Shown here: positions 9,582 through 18,575 of the stretch, in pieces | Numbering within the stretch: the first letter of the stretch is position 1 | Layout: the number at the start of each line of letters is the position of its first letter | DNA from: Myxococcus stipitatus DSM 14675 | Lineage (GTDB): Bacteria; Myxococcota; Myxococcia; Myxococcales; Myxococcaceae | Direction: 5' to 3' | Assembly: GCF_000331735.1 (NCBI RefSeq) | Contig: NC_020126.1 | Span: 5,164,501 to 5,228,500 of the forward strand | Length of the DNA: 64,000 nucleotides | The notes under the pieces: generated by a model | Database searches by the model: none | Told to the model about the DNA's origin: nothing | The model's input: the letters and a program-made list of their open reading frames with translations, nothing else | Made by a program: the position numbers and the translations under genes

Positions 9582-10952
9582 ATGGACACCTCAGTTTCCT
9601 CATCCTCCGGGCGCCGCCTCGCCGGCCCCCGGGGACTGCCCGTGCTGGGAAGCTTCTTTCCGATGTTGAGCGAGCCGCTGGCCTTGGCCAACAAGCTCCA
9701 CGCCCGTTACGGCGATGTGTCCTTGATACGGGTCTACAAGACCCCCATCGCCTTCCTGCGCAACCCGGTGGACGTGAAGCGGGTGCTCATCGACGAGCCC
9801 CAGACCTTCCCCAAGCCGCTCATCGACAACCCCTTCAACGGCAACGGGCTCACGGTGAGCCGGGGAGACCACTGGAAGCGGCAGCGGCACATGGTCCAGC
9901 CGCTGTTCCACAAGGAGAAGGTGCGGCTGTGGTCCGGCATCTTCAGCGAGGAGCTGGCGAAGTCGGTGGAGCGCTGGAAGGAGATGGGCGCTCGGGGCGA
10001 GTCCTTCGACATGTACACCGAGGGCGCGCGCCTGATGTTCGGCGTGATGTGGCGCACCTGCTTCGAGGAGCAGCCGGAGATCGCCTACTTCGACCGCATC
10101 ATGGACGCCATCGACGTCTTCGGCCGGCGCGTCTCCCCGCTGTCGGTGCTCCTCTACAACCTCATGCCTCGGATGGACCCTCGGCACGAGCGTGTGTACA
10201 CGTCCGTCAAGCTCATCAACGGGTGGATCTACGAGCGGATCGGGAAGCGGCGGGGGCGGGGCACGGAGGACGGTGACATCACGCTGCTGTCCATGCTCGT
10301 GGAGGCGAAGGCGCGGGACTCCGGCGAGTCGATGAACGACAAGGAGGTGCGTGACGAAATCGTCAACCTCTTCGGTGCGAGCTTCGAGATGATCGCCACG
10401 TCACTCACGTGGGCCATCCACGCCTGCACCCAGCATCCCGAGGTCACCCAGGCCATCCGGGACGAGGTCCAGGGGGTGACGGGGGGCGCGCCGCCGCGCT
10501 ACGAGGACGTGGCGAAGATGCCGTACACGAACCGGGTGGTGCAGGAGATCAACCGGCTGTGTCCTCCGGCCTGGACCATCCTCCGCGAGACGGCGAGCGA
10601 GGTGGAGGTCGGCGGGGTGATGCTGCCCAAGGGGACGCAGCTGCTCCTGTGCCCCTACGCCATCCACCGTCACCCGGACCACTGGAAGGACGCGGAGACG
10701 TTCGACCCGGACCGCTTCCTGCCGGAGCGGCTCACGGGCATGCACAAGGGCGCCTATGTGCCCTTCGGCGCGGGGAGCCGCATCTGCGTGGGCCAGCACA
10801 TGTCCCTGGTGGACACGGTGCAGACGCTGGCCGCGGTGCTCCAGCAGCTCGACGTGGAGTACCTGGGCAAGACGCCCGTGGAGTGGCAGACGCGCCTGAC
10901 GTTCGTGCCGAAGCACGGCATGCCCGTCCGGATGCGCGCCCGCCAGGGCTGA
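9582..10952 (+). CDS. Cytochrome P450 lacking the conserved I-helix threonine
   Basis: 456 aa. Heme-thiolate motif FGAGSRICVG with Cys402, ExxR in EINR, and a PERL/PxRF-like region (DPDRFLPERL). It resembles class-II-like bacterial P450s that hydroxylate fatty acids or terpenoids; the substrate is unknown. The I-helix oxygen-activation motif, normally (A/G)Gx(D/E)TT, reads ASFEMI (266-271): the acid E269 is kept but the threonine is Met270. This may alter oxygen activation or favour peroxide-driven chemistry (inference). ATG 9582 is preferred over an upstream TTG/GTG region. No ferredoxin or reductase gene is adjacent. It converges on the MFS gene with a 6-bp gap. Confidence 0.93.
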   Translation: MDTSVSSSSGRRLAGPRGLPVLGSFFPMLSEPLALANKLHARYGDVSLIRVYKTPIAFLRNPVDVKRVLIDEPQTFPKPLIDNPFNGNGLTVSRGDHWKRQRHMVQPLFHKEKVRLWSGIFSEELAKSVERWKEMGARGESFDMYTEGARLMFGVMWRTCFEEQPEIAYFDRIMDAIDVFGRRVSPLSVLLYNLMPRMDPRHERVYTSVKLINGWIYERIGKRRGRGTEDGDITLLSMLVEAKARDSGESMNDKEVRDEIVNLFGASFEMIATSLTWAIHACTQHPEVTQAIRDEVQGVTGGAPPRYEDVAKMPYTNRVVQEINRLCPPAWTILRETASEVEVGGVMLPKGTQLLLCPYAIHRHPDHWKDAETFDPDRFLPERLTGMHKGAYVPFGAGSRICVGQHMSLVDTVQTLAAVLQQLDVEYLGKTPVEWQTRLTFVPKHGMPVRMRARQG

Positions 10953-10958
10953 GAGGCC

Positions 10959-12218
10959 TCAGGACGGCTGCGAGGAGCCCACGGGGACGGCGTCGGGCGC
11001 GGACTCCTCGTAGTCGAGGTCGCGGTGGAAGGTCTCCTCCAGCCGCGTCAGCGCGAGCAGCGCGAGGCCGAAGCAGATGGAGCCCACGGTGATGGCCGCC
11101 GCGGGCACGGAGATGTGGCCCTTGAGGTAGGCGAAGCCGGTGGCGGCGAAGACGGCGGAGCCCCGGACGAAGTTGGGCACCGTCGTCGCCACCGTGCCGC
11201 GGATGTTGGTGCCGAACTGCTCGGCCGCCATCGTCACGAGCACCGCCCAGTACCCCACCATGATTCCGATGAGGAAGGTGAGGAGGTAGACGGTGGTGCT
11301 GGTGAGCCCCGGCGTCAGCCCGTAGACGAGCATCAGCACGAAGCCGCCCACCAGGTTCAGCGCCACCGCGCGCTTGCGGCTCTTGAGCCACTGGCTGAAC
11401 AGGCCCGCCAGGAGGTCTCCCAGCGTCAGGCCGATGGAGCCGTAGAGGATGGCGTTGCCGGCCGTCACGGTGCCCTGGACGTTGAGGCCCGCCGTCAGCT
11501 CCGGCGCGAAGGTGAAGAGGATGCCCGTGGTGAAGTAGATGGGCACGCCGATCAGGATGCAGCAGACGTACTTGAGGAAGCGTCCGCCCTGCAGCAGCAG
11601 CAGCGGGTTGGCGCGGGACGGGTCCGTCTTCTTGGTGAAGAGCTCCGACTCGGAGACCTTGAAGCGGGCGAACAGCAGGGCCAGGCCCATGAAGCCGCCG
11701 GTGAGGTACGCCGTCTTCCAGTGCAGGTGCTGGCCCACGAAGGCCGCCGCGACGATGCCCAGCATGCCGAGCGTCGCCACCACGGTGGTGCCCAGGCCGC
11801 GCTTCTCCTTGGGCAGGGACTCCGCGACCAGGGTGATGGCCGCGCCCAACTCACCCGCCAGGCCCACGCCGCCCAGGAAGCGGAACACCGCGTAGCTCGT
11901 CACGTCCCACGCGAAGGCGTTGGCCAGGTTGGCGAACGAGTAGAGCAGGATGGAGCCGAACATCACCGAGAGGCGCCCGCGCTTGTCCGCGAGCACGCCC
12001 CACAGCAGCCCGCCCACCATCATCCCCACCATCTGGCAGTTGTAGATGAGGATGCCCTTCGACAGCACCTCCTCCGGCTGCGTGATGCCGATGTCCCGGA
12101 GCGAGGTGGCGCGGACCACGCCGAACAACGTGATGTCGAAGAGGTCGACGAAGTAGCCCAGCCCGGCCACCAGCACCGTCAGGTTGAGGACCGAGCGCAG
12201 CTCACGCAGGAATCGCAT
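10959..12218 (-). CDS. MFS transporter (sugar/organic acid type)
   Basis: 419 aa with about 12 hydrophobic helices. The loop 2-3 signature is GVLADKRGRLSVMFGS and the corresponding helix 4-5 segment is RFLGGVGLAGELGAAITL, as in the AAHS/sialate/sugar-porter-like branch of the major facilitator superfamily. The central cytoplasmic loop holds KVSESELFTKK. It acts in the inner membrane. The substrate cannot be read from sequence; an acidic aromatic, sugar or dicarboxylate substrate is possible. It converges on the P450 gene and is divergent from a lipoprotein gene across 243 bp. Confidence 0.9.
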   Translation of the reverse strand: MRFLRELRSVLNLTVLVAGLGYFVDLFDITLFGVVRATSLRDIGITQPEEVLSKGILIYNCQMVGMMVGGLLWGVLADKRGRLSVMFGSILLYSFANLANAFAWDVTSYAVFRFLGGVGLAGELGAAITLVAESLPKEKRGLGTTVVATLGMLGIVAAAFVGQHLHWKTAYLTGGFMGLALLFARFKVSESELFTKKTDPSRANPLLLLQGGRFLKYVCCILIGVPIYFTTGILFTFAPELTAGLNVQGTVTAGNAILYGSIGLTLGDLLAGLFSQWLKSRKRAVALNLVGGFVLMLVYGLTPGLTSTTVYLLTFLIGIMVGYWAVLVTMAAEQFGTNIRGTVATTVPNFVRGSAVFAATGFAYLKGHISVPAAAITVGSICFGLALLALTRLEETFHRDLDYEESAPDAVPVGSSQPS

Positions 12219-12345
12219 GCACGGGATTCAATGGGTTTGGTCCCCTCGGAGCAAGACCGAAAGCGTTCGACGCAGCGCGTGGAGAATCCGCCTGCTCGCA
12301 AGTGCCCGAAAACATGAACCGTGATTCAGGTCTCATCCCGCGCCA

Positions 12346-12379
12346 GGGCGGTTTCGTCCCCGGTCCGGGCGGCTTCGTC
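12346..12379 (+). promoter_or_regulatory. Direct repeat with 21-bp spacing, candidate activator site
   Basis: GGGCGGTTTCGTC at 12346-12358 recurs as GGGCGGCTTCGTC at 12367-12379 (12 of 13 bases), start-to-start 21 bp, which is two helical turns. This is the geometry used by dimeric activators, including LytTR proteins. It lies about 85-115 bp before the lipoprotein ATG (12462). Seen directly; its regulatory role is inferred. Confidence 0.3.
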
Positions 12380-12422
12380 ACATACCTCCCGGGCGGAGGA
12401 AGGGGGAGCGCTATCGGTGGGG

Positions 12423-12443
12423 CGCGAGCACTTTGCGCTCGCG
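12423..12443. promoter_or_regulatory. Inverted repeat in the leader of the SBBP lipoprotein gene
   Basis: CGCGAGC (12423-12429) and GCTCGCG (12437-12443) form a perfect 7-bp inverted repeat with a 7-nt spacer, 18 bp before the ATG at 12462. It could be an operator or an mRNA hairpin close to the ribosome site (AAGGGAGC). Confidence 0.3.
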
Positions 12444-12461
12444 TGCAAGGGAGCAGACACG

Positions 12462-14312
12462 ATGCGCGGACTGAAAAGGATGCGAGGCGGTTTGCTGGCG
12501 GGGGCGCTGGCGCTCCTCGGGTGCCAGGGAGAGGGGCCGGCCGTCGAGGCGGGTTCGGAAGCAGGGCAGGTGACGCAGGGGGTGCTCTCCTCCACCTGCA
12601 TCAACGTGGTGCCGGTGATGACGGGGAACACAAGCCCCTCCGGCAGCGTCACGGCTTCGGGCGTCCTCTACAACGACCCGACCTATGTGCCGTGGAAGGC
12701 GTTCGACGACAGCGCCTCCTTCTGGCTCTCCGCCTACAACCAGACGCCGGCCTGGTTGGAGTACGAGTTCGGCGGCGGCAAGAAGCGGGCGGCGCGCGCG
12801 TACGCCATCTACTTCTCGAACGGCTCTCTCACCTCGCGTGCCCCGAAGAGCTGGAAGCTCGAGGGGTGGAGCGGCACCACGTGGGTGGTGCTGGACACGC
12901 GGAACAACCAGGTCAACTGGGCGGGCAATGAGCGGCGCGAGTTCACCATCGCCTCTCCGGCCCCGTACCTGACGTACCGGCTGACGGTTTCGGATGACAA
13001 TGACGCCCGCCCGGGCATCGTGACGGTGTCCATCGACAGGTTGGAGCTGATCGACTGCCTGTCGTACGACGCCACCCCGTCGGCGTGGACGCGGCTGATG
13101 GGCGCTTCGGATGGCATCTCCTACGTCAATGACATGGCGGGAGATCCAGGCGGCCGCGCGTACACGACAGGTGTCACCACCGTGGGGCTGGGAGGGCAGC
13201 CCCTGCTGGGCACCACCGACAGCTTCCTCACGATGCACTACCCGGATGGCAACCGGGTGTTCCACCGGCAGATTGGCGCGCCCGGCGCGATGACCGTGGG
13301 CAATGCCGTCGCTCGCAACCGGAGCTTCGAGGAGATCTACGTCGCGGGCTCCACGAATGGCTCCATCCAGGGCACCCCGAAGACTGGGAAGCGGGATGCG
13401 TTCCTCACGCGCTACCGCTACACCGGCGTGTGGGGGTGGACGCGGCAGCTCGGCGTCGCGGGGGCGCACACGGAAGCCCATGGAGTGTCGTTGGATGCCG
13501 CGAACAACGCCTTCATGGTGGGCACGACGACGGGCAACCTGGATGGGAACACCCTGGTGGGAATCATCGACGGGTTCGTCGCCAAGTATGACGCCACGGG
13601 CAGCCGCCTGTGGACCCGTCAGTTCGGCGCGGCCCAGGGGATGGTCAAGCCGACGCGGGCCGTCGCCGATGACTCGGGCAATGTCTACGTCTCCGGCTAT
13701 ACGAACTCGGACCTGGATGGAGTCACACGGACGGGGAATCAGGACGCGTTCATCATCAAGTACAACGGGAGTGGTGTGAAGCAGTGGACGCGGATGCTGG
13801 GCGTGGCCAACACCGACGTCTGGGCGGAAGGCTCCATGCTGGATGGGGCCGGGAATGTGTACGTGACGGGCTTCGGAGCAGGGGGGCTCGACGGTCTTCC
13901 CAACGTCACCCAGGGGCGCAAACCCTACCTCGTGAAGTTCAACCCCGCGGGCGTCAAGCAGTGGGTGTGGGAGCACGACTCCGGCGCGGGGGCGTGGGCT
14001 CGGAATGGCTTCGCGGACTTCGATGGCATCTATGTGACGGGGAGCGCCTGGGGGGACGTGACTTCGGTGACGAACACGCTGGCGAGCGTGGCGCACACCT
14101 TCCTGGCGAAGGTGGACTTCGACGGCAACCTCCAGTTCATCAAGCAGCAGGGCCCGGGGCTGTACTACGAGGAGCCCAGGGCCGTGTACTCAACGGGCGT
14201 CATCGTGAACGAGCACGGCGACATCTTCCTGAGCGGCTACGTCGAAGGTCACTTCGATGCGCAAGTGATGCAGGGCGATATGGACTTGTTCGTCTTGAAG
14301 CTGGCGCCGTAG
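12462..14312 (+). CDS. Lipoprotein with discoidin-like domain and SBBP beta-propeller repeats
   Basis: 616 aa from ATG 12462, which starts a lipoprotein signal (GGLLAGALALLGC, Cys21). After a linker, residues about 45-200 look like an F5/8-type-C (galactose-binding) sandwich (WKAFDDSASFWLSAY, WKLEGWSG, ITIDRLE-like end). Residues about 210-616 are SBBP/seven-blade propeller repeats of the WTRQFG...D..GNVYVSGYT..DLDG......DAFI.KY type, at least six copies. Such proteins are abundant in Myxococcaceae, are probably surface-exposed, and bind sugars or matrix (family knowledge and inference). No enzyme motif is seen. The gene ends 10 bp before the convergent CsgG-like gene. Confidence 0.85.
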   Translation: MRGLKRMRGGLLAGALALLGCQGEGPAVEAGSEAGQVTQGVLSSTCINVVPVMTGNTSPSGSVTASGVLYNDPTYVPWKAFDDSASFWLSAYNQTPAWLEYEFGGGKKRAARAYAIYFSNGSLTSRAPKSWKLEGWSGTTWVVLDTRNNQVNWAGNERREFTIASPAPYLTYRLTVSDDNDARPGIVTVSIDRLELIDCLSYDATPSAWTRLMGASDGISYVNDMAGDPGGRAYTTGVTTVGLGGQPLLGTTDSFLTMHYPDGNRVFHRQIGAPGAMTVGNAVARNRSFEEIYVAGSTNGSIQGTPKTGKRDAFLTRYRYTGVWGWTRQLGVAGAHTEAHGVSLDAANNAFMVGTTTGNLDGNTLVGIIDGFVAKYDATGSRLWTRQFGAAQGMVKPTRAVADDSGNVYVSGYTNSDLDGVTRTGNQDAFIIKYNGSGVKQWTRMLGVANTDVWAEGSMLDGAGNVYVTGFGAGGLDGLPNVTQGRKPYLVKFNPAGVKQWVWEHDSGAGAWARNGFADFDGIYVTGSAWGDVTSVTNTLASVAHTFLAKVDFDGNLQFIKQQGPGLYYEEPRAVYSTGVIVNEHGDIFLSGYVEGHFDAQVMQGDMDLFVLKLAP

Positions 14313-14322
14313 CCCCGCGCCT

Positions 14323-15759
14323 TCACTCCTCTTCGTCGCGCCGGATGCTGATCACCCGGGTCCGGGTGTAGCTCGCGCGCTCCCCCTCGGGGTCCGCGGC
14401 CCGGAAGGCGGCGAGCCGCTCACGCGCCTCGGTGAAGCGACGCAGGGAGACCAGGGCGTTGATCTCCGCCTCCCGGGCTTCCCGGGAGGCGTGTTGCTGG
14501 AGGGGCTCCACCCCCAGGCTCCAGGTCTCGTAGTAGGCGCGACAGGGACGCAGCACGTGCTCTCGCAGCGCCCGCCGGCCAAAGGCCTTGCACCGGTCGA
14601 TGTCGAGCTCGCGGCGCACGTCGCTGGTGGGCAGTCCGCGGCGCTCGAGGTCGGCCATCATGTTCGTGGCCTTCCGCTCCAGCTGGGACACCTCTTCATG
14701 GGCCTCCCGGAGGGCGCGTTCATACTCGGCCCGAGCCAGGGCGGTACTGCGCATGAGGCCGTCGACGGCAGTGGCCATGGTCCCGTGAGGATAGGTTCTC
14801 AGGAACGCGTCACCTGCCTCGAGCATGGCATCCCAGTCGTGCAATCCCTCCATCGCCACGATGCGCGCGAACGCGGCGCTCTCCGCGGGGAGCTGGCCGT
14901 GATAGTCGGGAAGACCCAACAGGAGGATCCGCTCCGCGTCCTGGCGAAGGGTGCGCCAACGAGCCCGGGTGTGGTCGAGCTTCAGCAGGTTCAGCGCCGC
15001 GAGGGAGCGCTGCTCCAACGGAAGAGAGGGGTCCTGCATCGTGGCGCGGAGGCTGGCATCCATCGCCTCGCGCTGGGGGGCGGCCCGACGGGCGAGCTCC
15101 GCGAGGCGCACCTCCTGGCGCTTCAGCTCGTCGCGGGCGTACTCGAAAGAGGGGGCGGTCGCCAGGGTGGCCCGCAGCAGCGCGGTGCGCTCGTCATCAG
15201 ACTTCGTCTCCAGGGCCCGGCCGTAGGTCTCCAGGGCCCGCATGGCCTGGTGGGCCGCGGGCCGCTTCGACCGGGGCTTCACGGGCGCACCGAGCAGCCG
15301 CGCGGCGAGCTCGTCTTGCAAGGAGAAGACGCGCTCCGCCGGCCCGGTGACCTTGGCTGTGTCCAACACGGTTCCCGTCTCCACGTCGATGAAGCGCGCA
15401 TTGATGCGCAGCGTGTCCCGGGCGCGCTGGATGCTGCCGATGACGATGGTGCGCGCACCGACGAGCCGTCCCACGCGCACCGCCGACGATTCGGTGGTGA
15501 GGGTGTCCGTCTGGAGCTTCAGCTCCGAGACAGCCGCGTCGAGTTGTTCTCGCTCCACCAGCACCAGGCTCCCGTTGGCGCGAAGGTCCGAGACCAGCGT
15601 CTCCGCCAGGCCTCGGGCGAGCCAGTTCAGCGCGGCGTCCTCGTTGAGGTTGCGAAAGGGCATCACCGCCACGGGGCCCGGCGGTGGGCTCGACGGCGCG
15701 GCCCCGAGCGCGAGGTGGAGGGGCAGGAGGAGCAGCAACACCGCGAGCGCGCCCTTCAT
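14323..15759 (-). CDS. Secreted CsgG/FlgO/TolB-N-like protein with helical C-terminus
   Basis: 478 aa. A signal peptide (1-20) is followed by a CsgG/FlgO-like alpha/beta domain (about 28-165: VAVMPFRNLNED, LARGLAETLVSDL, LVLVEREQLDAAVSEL, VGARTIVIGSIQ, RINARFIDVETGTVLDTAKV). The rest (about 170-478) is charged and helical with TPR-like spacing. Related domains form periplasmic or outer-membrane assembly factors that sense or build surface structures. The ATG overlaps the stop of the upstream gene (TCAT on the plus strand), so the two are coupled and probably act together. The exact role is unknown. Confidence 0.8.
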   Translation of the reverse strand: MKGALAVLLLLLPLHLALGAAPSSPPPGPVAVMPFRNLNEDAALNWLARGLAETLVSDLRANGSLVLVEREQLDAAVSELKLQTDTLTTESSAVRVGRLVGARTIVIGSIQRARDTLRINARFIDVETGTVLDTAKVTGPAERVFSLQDELAARLLGAPVKPRSKRPAAHQAMRALETYGRALETKSDDERTALLRATLATAPSFEYARDELKRQEVRLAELARRAAPQREAMDASLRATMQDPSLPLEQRSLAALNLLKLDHTRARWRTLRQDAERILLLGLPDYHGQLPAESAAFARIVAMEGLHDWDAMLEAGDAFLRTYPHGTMATAVDGLMRSTALARAEYERALREAHEEVSQLERKATNMMADLERRGLPTSDVRRELDIDRCKAFGRRALREHVLRPCRAYYETWSLGVEPLQQHASREAREAEINALVSLRRFTEARERLAAFRAADPEGERASYTRTRVISIRRDEEE

Positions 15760-16556
15760 GGTCTCAACCTCTGGAGCAGGCGGGGCAGCAGGGCGCGAAC
15801 CTCCCTGGCGAGCGCATCCTGGACGTCGAAAGGCCTGCTCGCGCGCCCCTCCACTCGCGCGGTGTCGAGCACCTCTCCGGTCTCGACGTGGACGAACCTC
15901 GCCGAGGCACGCAAGACAGAGCCCGCCTGTTGGAAGCTCCCGAGCACCACCACCTCCGCGCCGACGATGCGCCCGAGCCGGGCGCGTGTCTCCGGGTCGA
16001 CTCGCGAGCCCTGCGTGAAGTCCTGTTCCTCGAGAGGGAGGTCGAGTTGTCCTCGTTCGATGAGTCGCAAGCCCGGCATCTGGCCGATGTCGGTGACGAC
16101 GCTCTCCACCAGGGCTTGTTTCAACGGCGCGAGCTCCGATGTCCCGCTCAGGTCCCGGAACTCGAGCACGCAGATCCGGACGGGGCCGCTCGGCGCGAGG
16201 GCGAGGGGCGCGGGGGACACCGCGTCAGGGGCTTCCGCGACCTTCTCGAGGGGGGCGGTGGGGCGGAGCAGGAGCGCGGCGACTCCCGGAATGGCGAGCC
16301 CGAGGGCCACGAGCAGGGCGGTCGCGATGCTGGCGATGAGGGGGCGGCGCGAGCGGGGGGGCTCGGCCTCCTCGGCGTACAGCGTTCCGGCGACGACTCG
16401 CGTCGACGTGTGCGCCGCGGGTTCATCGGGTTCAGGTGGCGCTTGGCCCGGAGTGGTCCTGTTCACGGAGGACGAGCGGCTCGGTGGAGTGGGGGGTATC
16501 CCGTGGAGGGCTCCGCGCCACGGCGCTCCCGGCGGCCGCGGTGCGGAGGAGGGCAT
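15756..16556 (-). CDS. Membrane-anchored CsgG/FlgO/TolB-N-like protein
   Basis: 266 aa. A Pro/Arg-rich cytoplasmic N-terminus, one membrane helix (about 73-97) and a periplasmic CsgG/FlgO-like domain (about 118-262: ICVLEFRDLSG, LVESVVTDIGQMPGLRLIERGQLDL, VGAEVVVLGSFQ, SARFVHVETGEVLDTARV). The domain is clearly paralogous to that of the next gene, with which it overlaps by 4 bp. ATG 16556 has no good ribosome site, so the N-terminus is uncertain. It is divergent from the LytS kinase gene by about 50 bp, so the two-component system may control this pair (inference). Confidence 0.75.
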   Translation of the reverse strand: MPSSAPRPPGAPWRGALHGIPPTPPSRSSSVNRTTPGQAPPEPDEPAAHTSTRVVAGTLYAEEAEPPRSRRPLIASIATALLVALGLAIPGVAALLLRPTAPLEKVAEAPDAVSPAPLALAPSGPVRICVLEFRDLSGTSELAPLKQALVESVVTDIGQMPGLRLIERGQLDLPLEEQDFTQGSRVDPETRARLGRIVGAEVVVLGSFQQAGSVLRASARFVHVETGEVLDTARVEGRASRPFDVQDALAREVRALLPRLLQRLRP

Positions 16557-16609
16557 TGTACAGGCGTGGGCATCCAGTACGCTTCATCACCTTGGCCGAG
16601 AGGGATGTC

Positions 16610-17731
16610 GTGAGACAGGGTGAGACGCGGGGCTCGTGGGGACTCGCGGGTCGGGCCCTGTCCTGGTGGCGTGTTTCCCTGGGGGGCCTGGCGGTGGGGT
16701 TGCTCGTCGCGCTGCCGCATGCCGTGGGCGCCTATGCGCGCGAGCCCTCCGCGTTCGGTGGCAAGCTGGCCCTGGCCTTGGTGCCCTCCAGCGCGTGGGC
16801 ACTGCTGGCTCCGCTCATCCTGGCGCTCTTTCTCCGGGTGGGGCGGGGAACACCTGGGTGGGCCCGACGTACAGGTGTGCTCATCGCCGTCGGTGGGCTC
16901 TTCGTGCTGCTTCATGCGGTCCTGCTCTCCGCGATGCTGTCGGTGCTGGAGGACTGGCCCGCGCGCGGACGCGTCTTCAGCGAAGGGCTGCGGACCGTCC
17001 TCTTGGAGCGGGGCGCGCTGGGGTCCTTCGAGTACCTGTTGTTTCTGGCGGCGTGGATGGTGCTGAGCGCGGTTCGCCGGGTGCATGAGCGAGAGCTCGC
17101 GGAGAGCCGCTGGAAGGCGCAGCTGGCGGAATCCCGGCTGCAGGCCCTCCGCGCCCAGCTGGACCCGCACTTCCTCTTCAACACGCTGAACGCCGTGGTC
17201 GGTCTGGTGCGGCAGTCGAGGAACCCCGAGGCGGTGGATGCGCTCGTGAGGCTTGGCGAGCTGCTGCGGGCCAGTCTGGAAGGGCGCGGGAGCCACGAGG
17301 TGCCGCTCTCGGAGGAGCTGGGCCTGGTGCGGCGCTATCTGGAGATCGAGCAGCTGCGGTTCGGGGCTCGGCTCGCGTGGTCCTTGGTGCCCGAGCCCGA
17401 GACCTTGTCGGCGCGTGTCCCCTCGCTCGTGCTCCAGCCCTTGGTGGAGAACGCCATCAAGCACGGCACCTCGCGCCGTGTCTCCAAGGGGCACGTCCGG
17501 GTTCATGCGTCGCGGCAAGGCGCGGTGTTGGTCCTGGAGGTCCAGGACGACGGCCCGGGGCTGGGAGAGGGCACGGTGGGCGGAATGGGGATTGGGGTGG
17601 CGAACACCCGGGACCGGATTCATCAGCTCCACGGGGAGGCGTTTGGCCTGACGCTGGAGGACGCCGCGGAGGGTGGGGTGATTGCCCGGGTCCGGTTGCC
17701 CTTCGTGGTCTTCGAGCGGAGCGGTTCGTGA
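16610..17731 (+). CDS. LytS/AlgZ-type membrane histidine kinase
   Basis: 373 aa from GTG 16610, preceded by GAGAGGG. There are four hydrophobic helices (about 21-41, 52-75, 88-112, 138-155), then a His_kinase domain with phospho-acceptor H187 (LDPHFLFNTLN), an N-box near 283 (VENAIKHG) and DDGPGLGEG / GVANTRDR for ATP. This family autophosphorylates and passes phosphate to a LytTR regulator, which is the next gene. There is no periplasmic domain of any size, so the signal may be membrane-borne. The stop overlaps a possible GTG start of the regulator. Confidence 0.93.
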   Translation: MRQGETRGSWGLAGRALSWWRVSLGGLAVGLLVALPHAVGAYAREPSAFGGKLALALVPSSAWALLAPLILALFLRVGRGTPGWARRTGVLIAVGGLFVLLHAVLLSAMLSVLEDWPARGRVFSEGLRTVLLERGALGSFEYLLFLAAWMVLSAVRRVHERELAESRWKAQLAESRLQALRAQLDPHFLFNTLNAVVGLVRQSRNPEAVDALVRLGELLRASLEGRGSHEVPLSEELGLVRRYLEIEQLRFGARLAWSLVPEPETLSARVPSLVLQPLVENAIKHGTSRRVSKGHVRVHASRQGAVLVLEVQDDGPGLGEGTVGGMGIGVANTRDRIHQLHGEAFGLTLEDAAEGGVIARVRLPFVVFERSGS

Positions 17732-17757
17732 GTGACGTGAAGGCGGCGGAGGGCGGC

Positions 17758-18549
17758 ATGCGAGTGCTGGTGGTGGATGACGAGCCGTTGGCTCGGGACA
17801 ACGTGCGGCACCTGCTGGCGCGCGAGCCGGATGTCTCGGCCATCCGAGAGTGCGAGGGAGGTCAGGAGGCGGTGGCGCTCATCCTTCGCGAGCCGCCGGA
17901 CCTGGTCTTCCTGGATGTCCAGATGCCGGAGCTGGATGGTTTCGGCGTGCTGCGCGAAGTGGGGCCGGAGCGGATGCCGCCCGTCGTCTTCGTGACGGCG
18001 TTTGACCGGTACGCGGTTCGAGCCTTCGAGGTGAACGCGCTCGACTATCTGCTCAAGCCGTTCAGCGACGCGCGGTTCCAGGAGGCGCTGGGCCGGGCGC
18101 GAAAGCAGCGCGCCACGGGGAAGGACCGGGGGATGCTGGAGCGGCTGTCCGCGTTGCTCTCGGACTACCGGCCCCTTGCCGCGGAGCCTCCGCCCATCGC
18201 TCTTTCAGGCGGGTACCTGGAGCGCATCGCGGTGAAGACGGATGGCAAGGTGCTGCTGATCCCCGTCGCGGACCTGGACTGGTGCGAGGCCGAGGGCAAC
18301 TACGTCGTGCTTCACGCCGGCGGCAAGAGTCCCATGCTTCGGGAGACGTTGAATCGGGTGGAGCAGTTGCTCGACCCCAAGTGCTTCGTGCGGGTCCATC
18401 GCTCCACGCTGGTCAACGTGAACCGCATCCGCGAGCTGGAGCCCGATGTGGACAAGGGCTGGGTTGTCGTCCTGCGGGATGGGACGCGTCTGCGCCTGAG
18501 TCCGGGACGGAAATCAGCGGTGGAGGCCCTGCTGCGCCAGTCGTTCTGA
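17758..18549 (+). CDS. LytTR-family response regulator
   Basis: 263 aa from ATG 17758 (GGAGGG just upstream, MRVLVVDDEP start); GTG 17728, overlapping the kinase stop, would add 10 residues and is an alternative. Receiver domain with the DDE acidic pocket, phospho-Asp in VFLDVQMPELDG, T in FVTAFD and K in YLLKP. LytTR domain about 160-260 (IPVADLDWCEAEGNYV, FVRVHRSTLVNVNRI, LRDGTRLRLSPGRK). It is cotranscribed with the kinase. The strange repeat array directly downstream (18576-18850) is worth considering as its product's target or as a transcript leader or trailer (inference). Confidence 0.92.
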   Translation: MRVLVVDDEPLARDNVRHLLAREPDVSAIRECEGGQEAVALILREPPDLVFLDVQMPELDGFGVLREVGPERMPPVVFVTAFDRYAVRAFEVNALDYLLKPFSDARFQEALGRARKQRATGKDRGMLERLSALLSDYRPLAAEPPPIALSGGYLERIAVKTDGKVLLIPVADLDWCEAEGNYVVLHAGGKSPMLRETLNRVEQLLDPKCFVRVHRSTLVNVNRIRELEPDVDKGWVVVLRDGTRLRLSPGRKSAVEALLRQSF

Positions 18550-18575
18550 GGTGGGGCTGTTGGCTGTTCAGGGGA

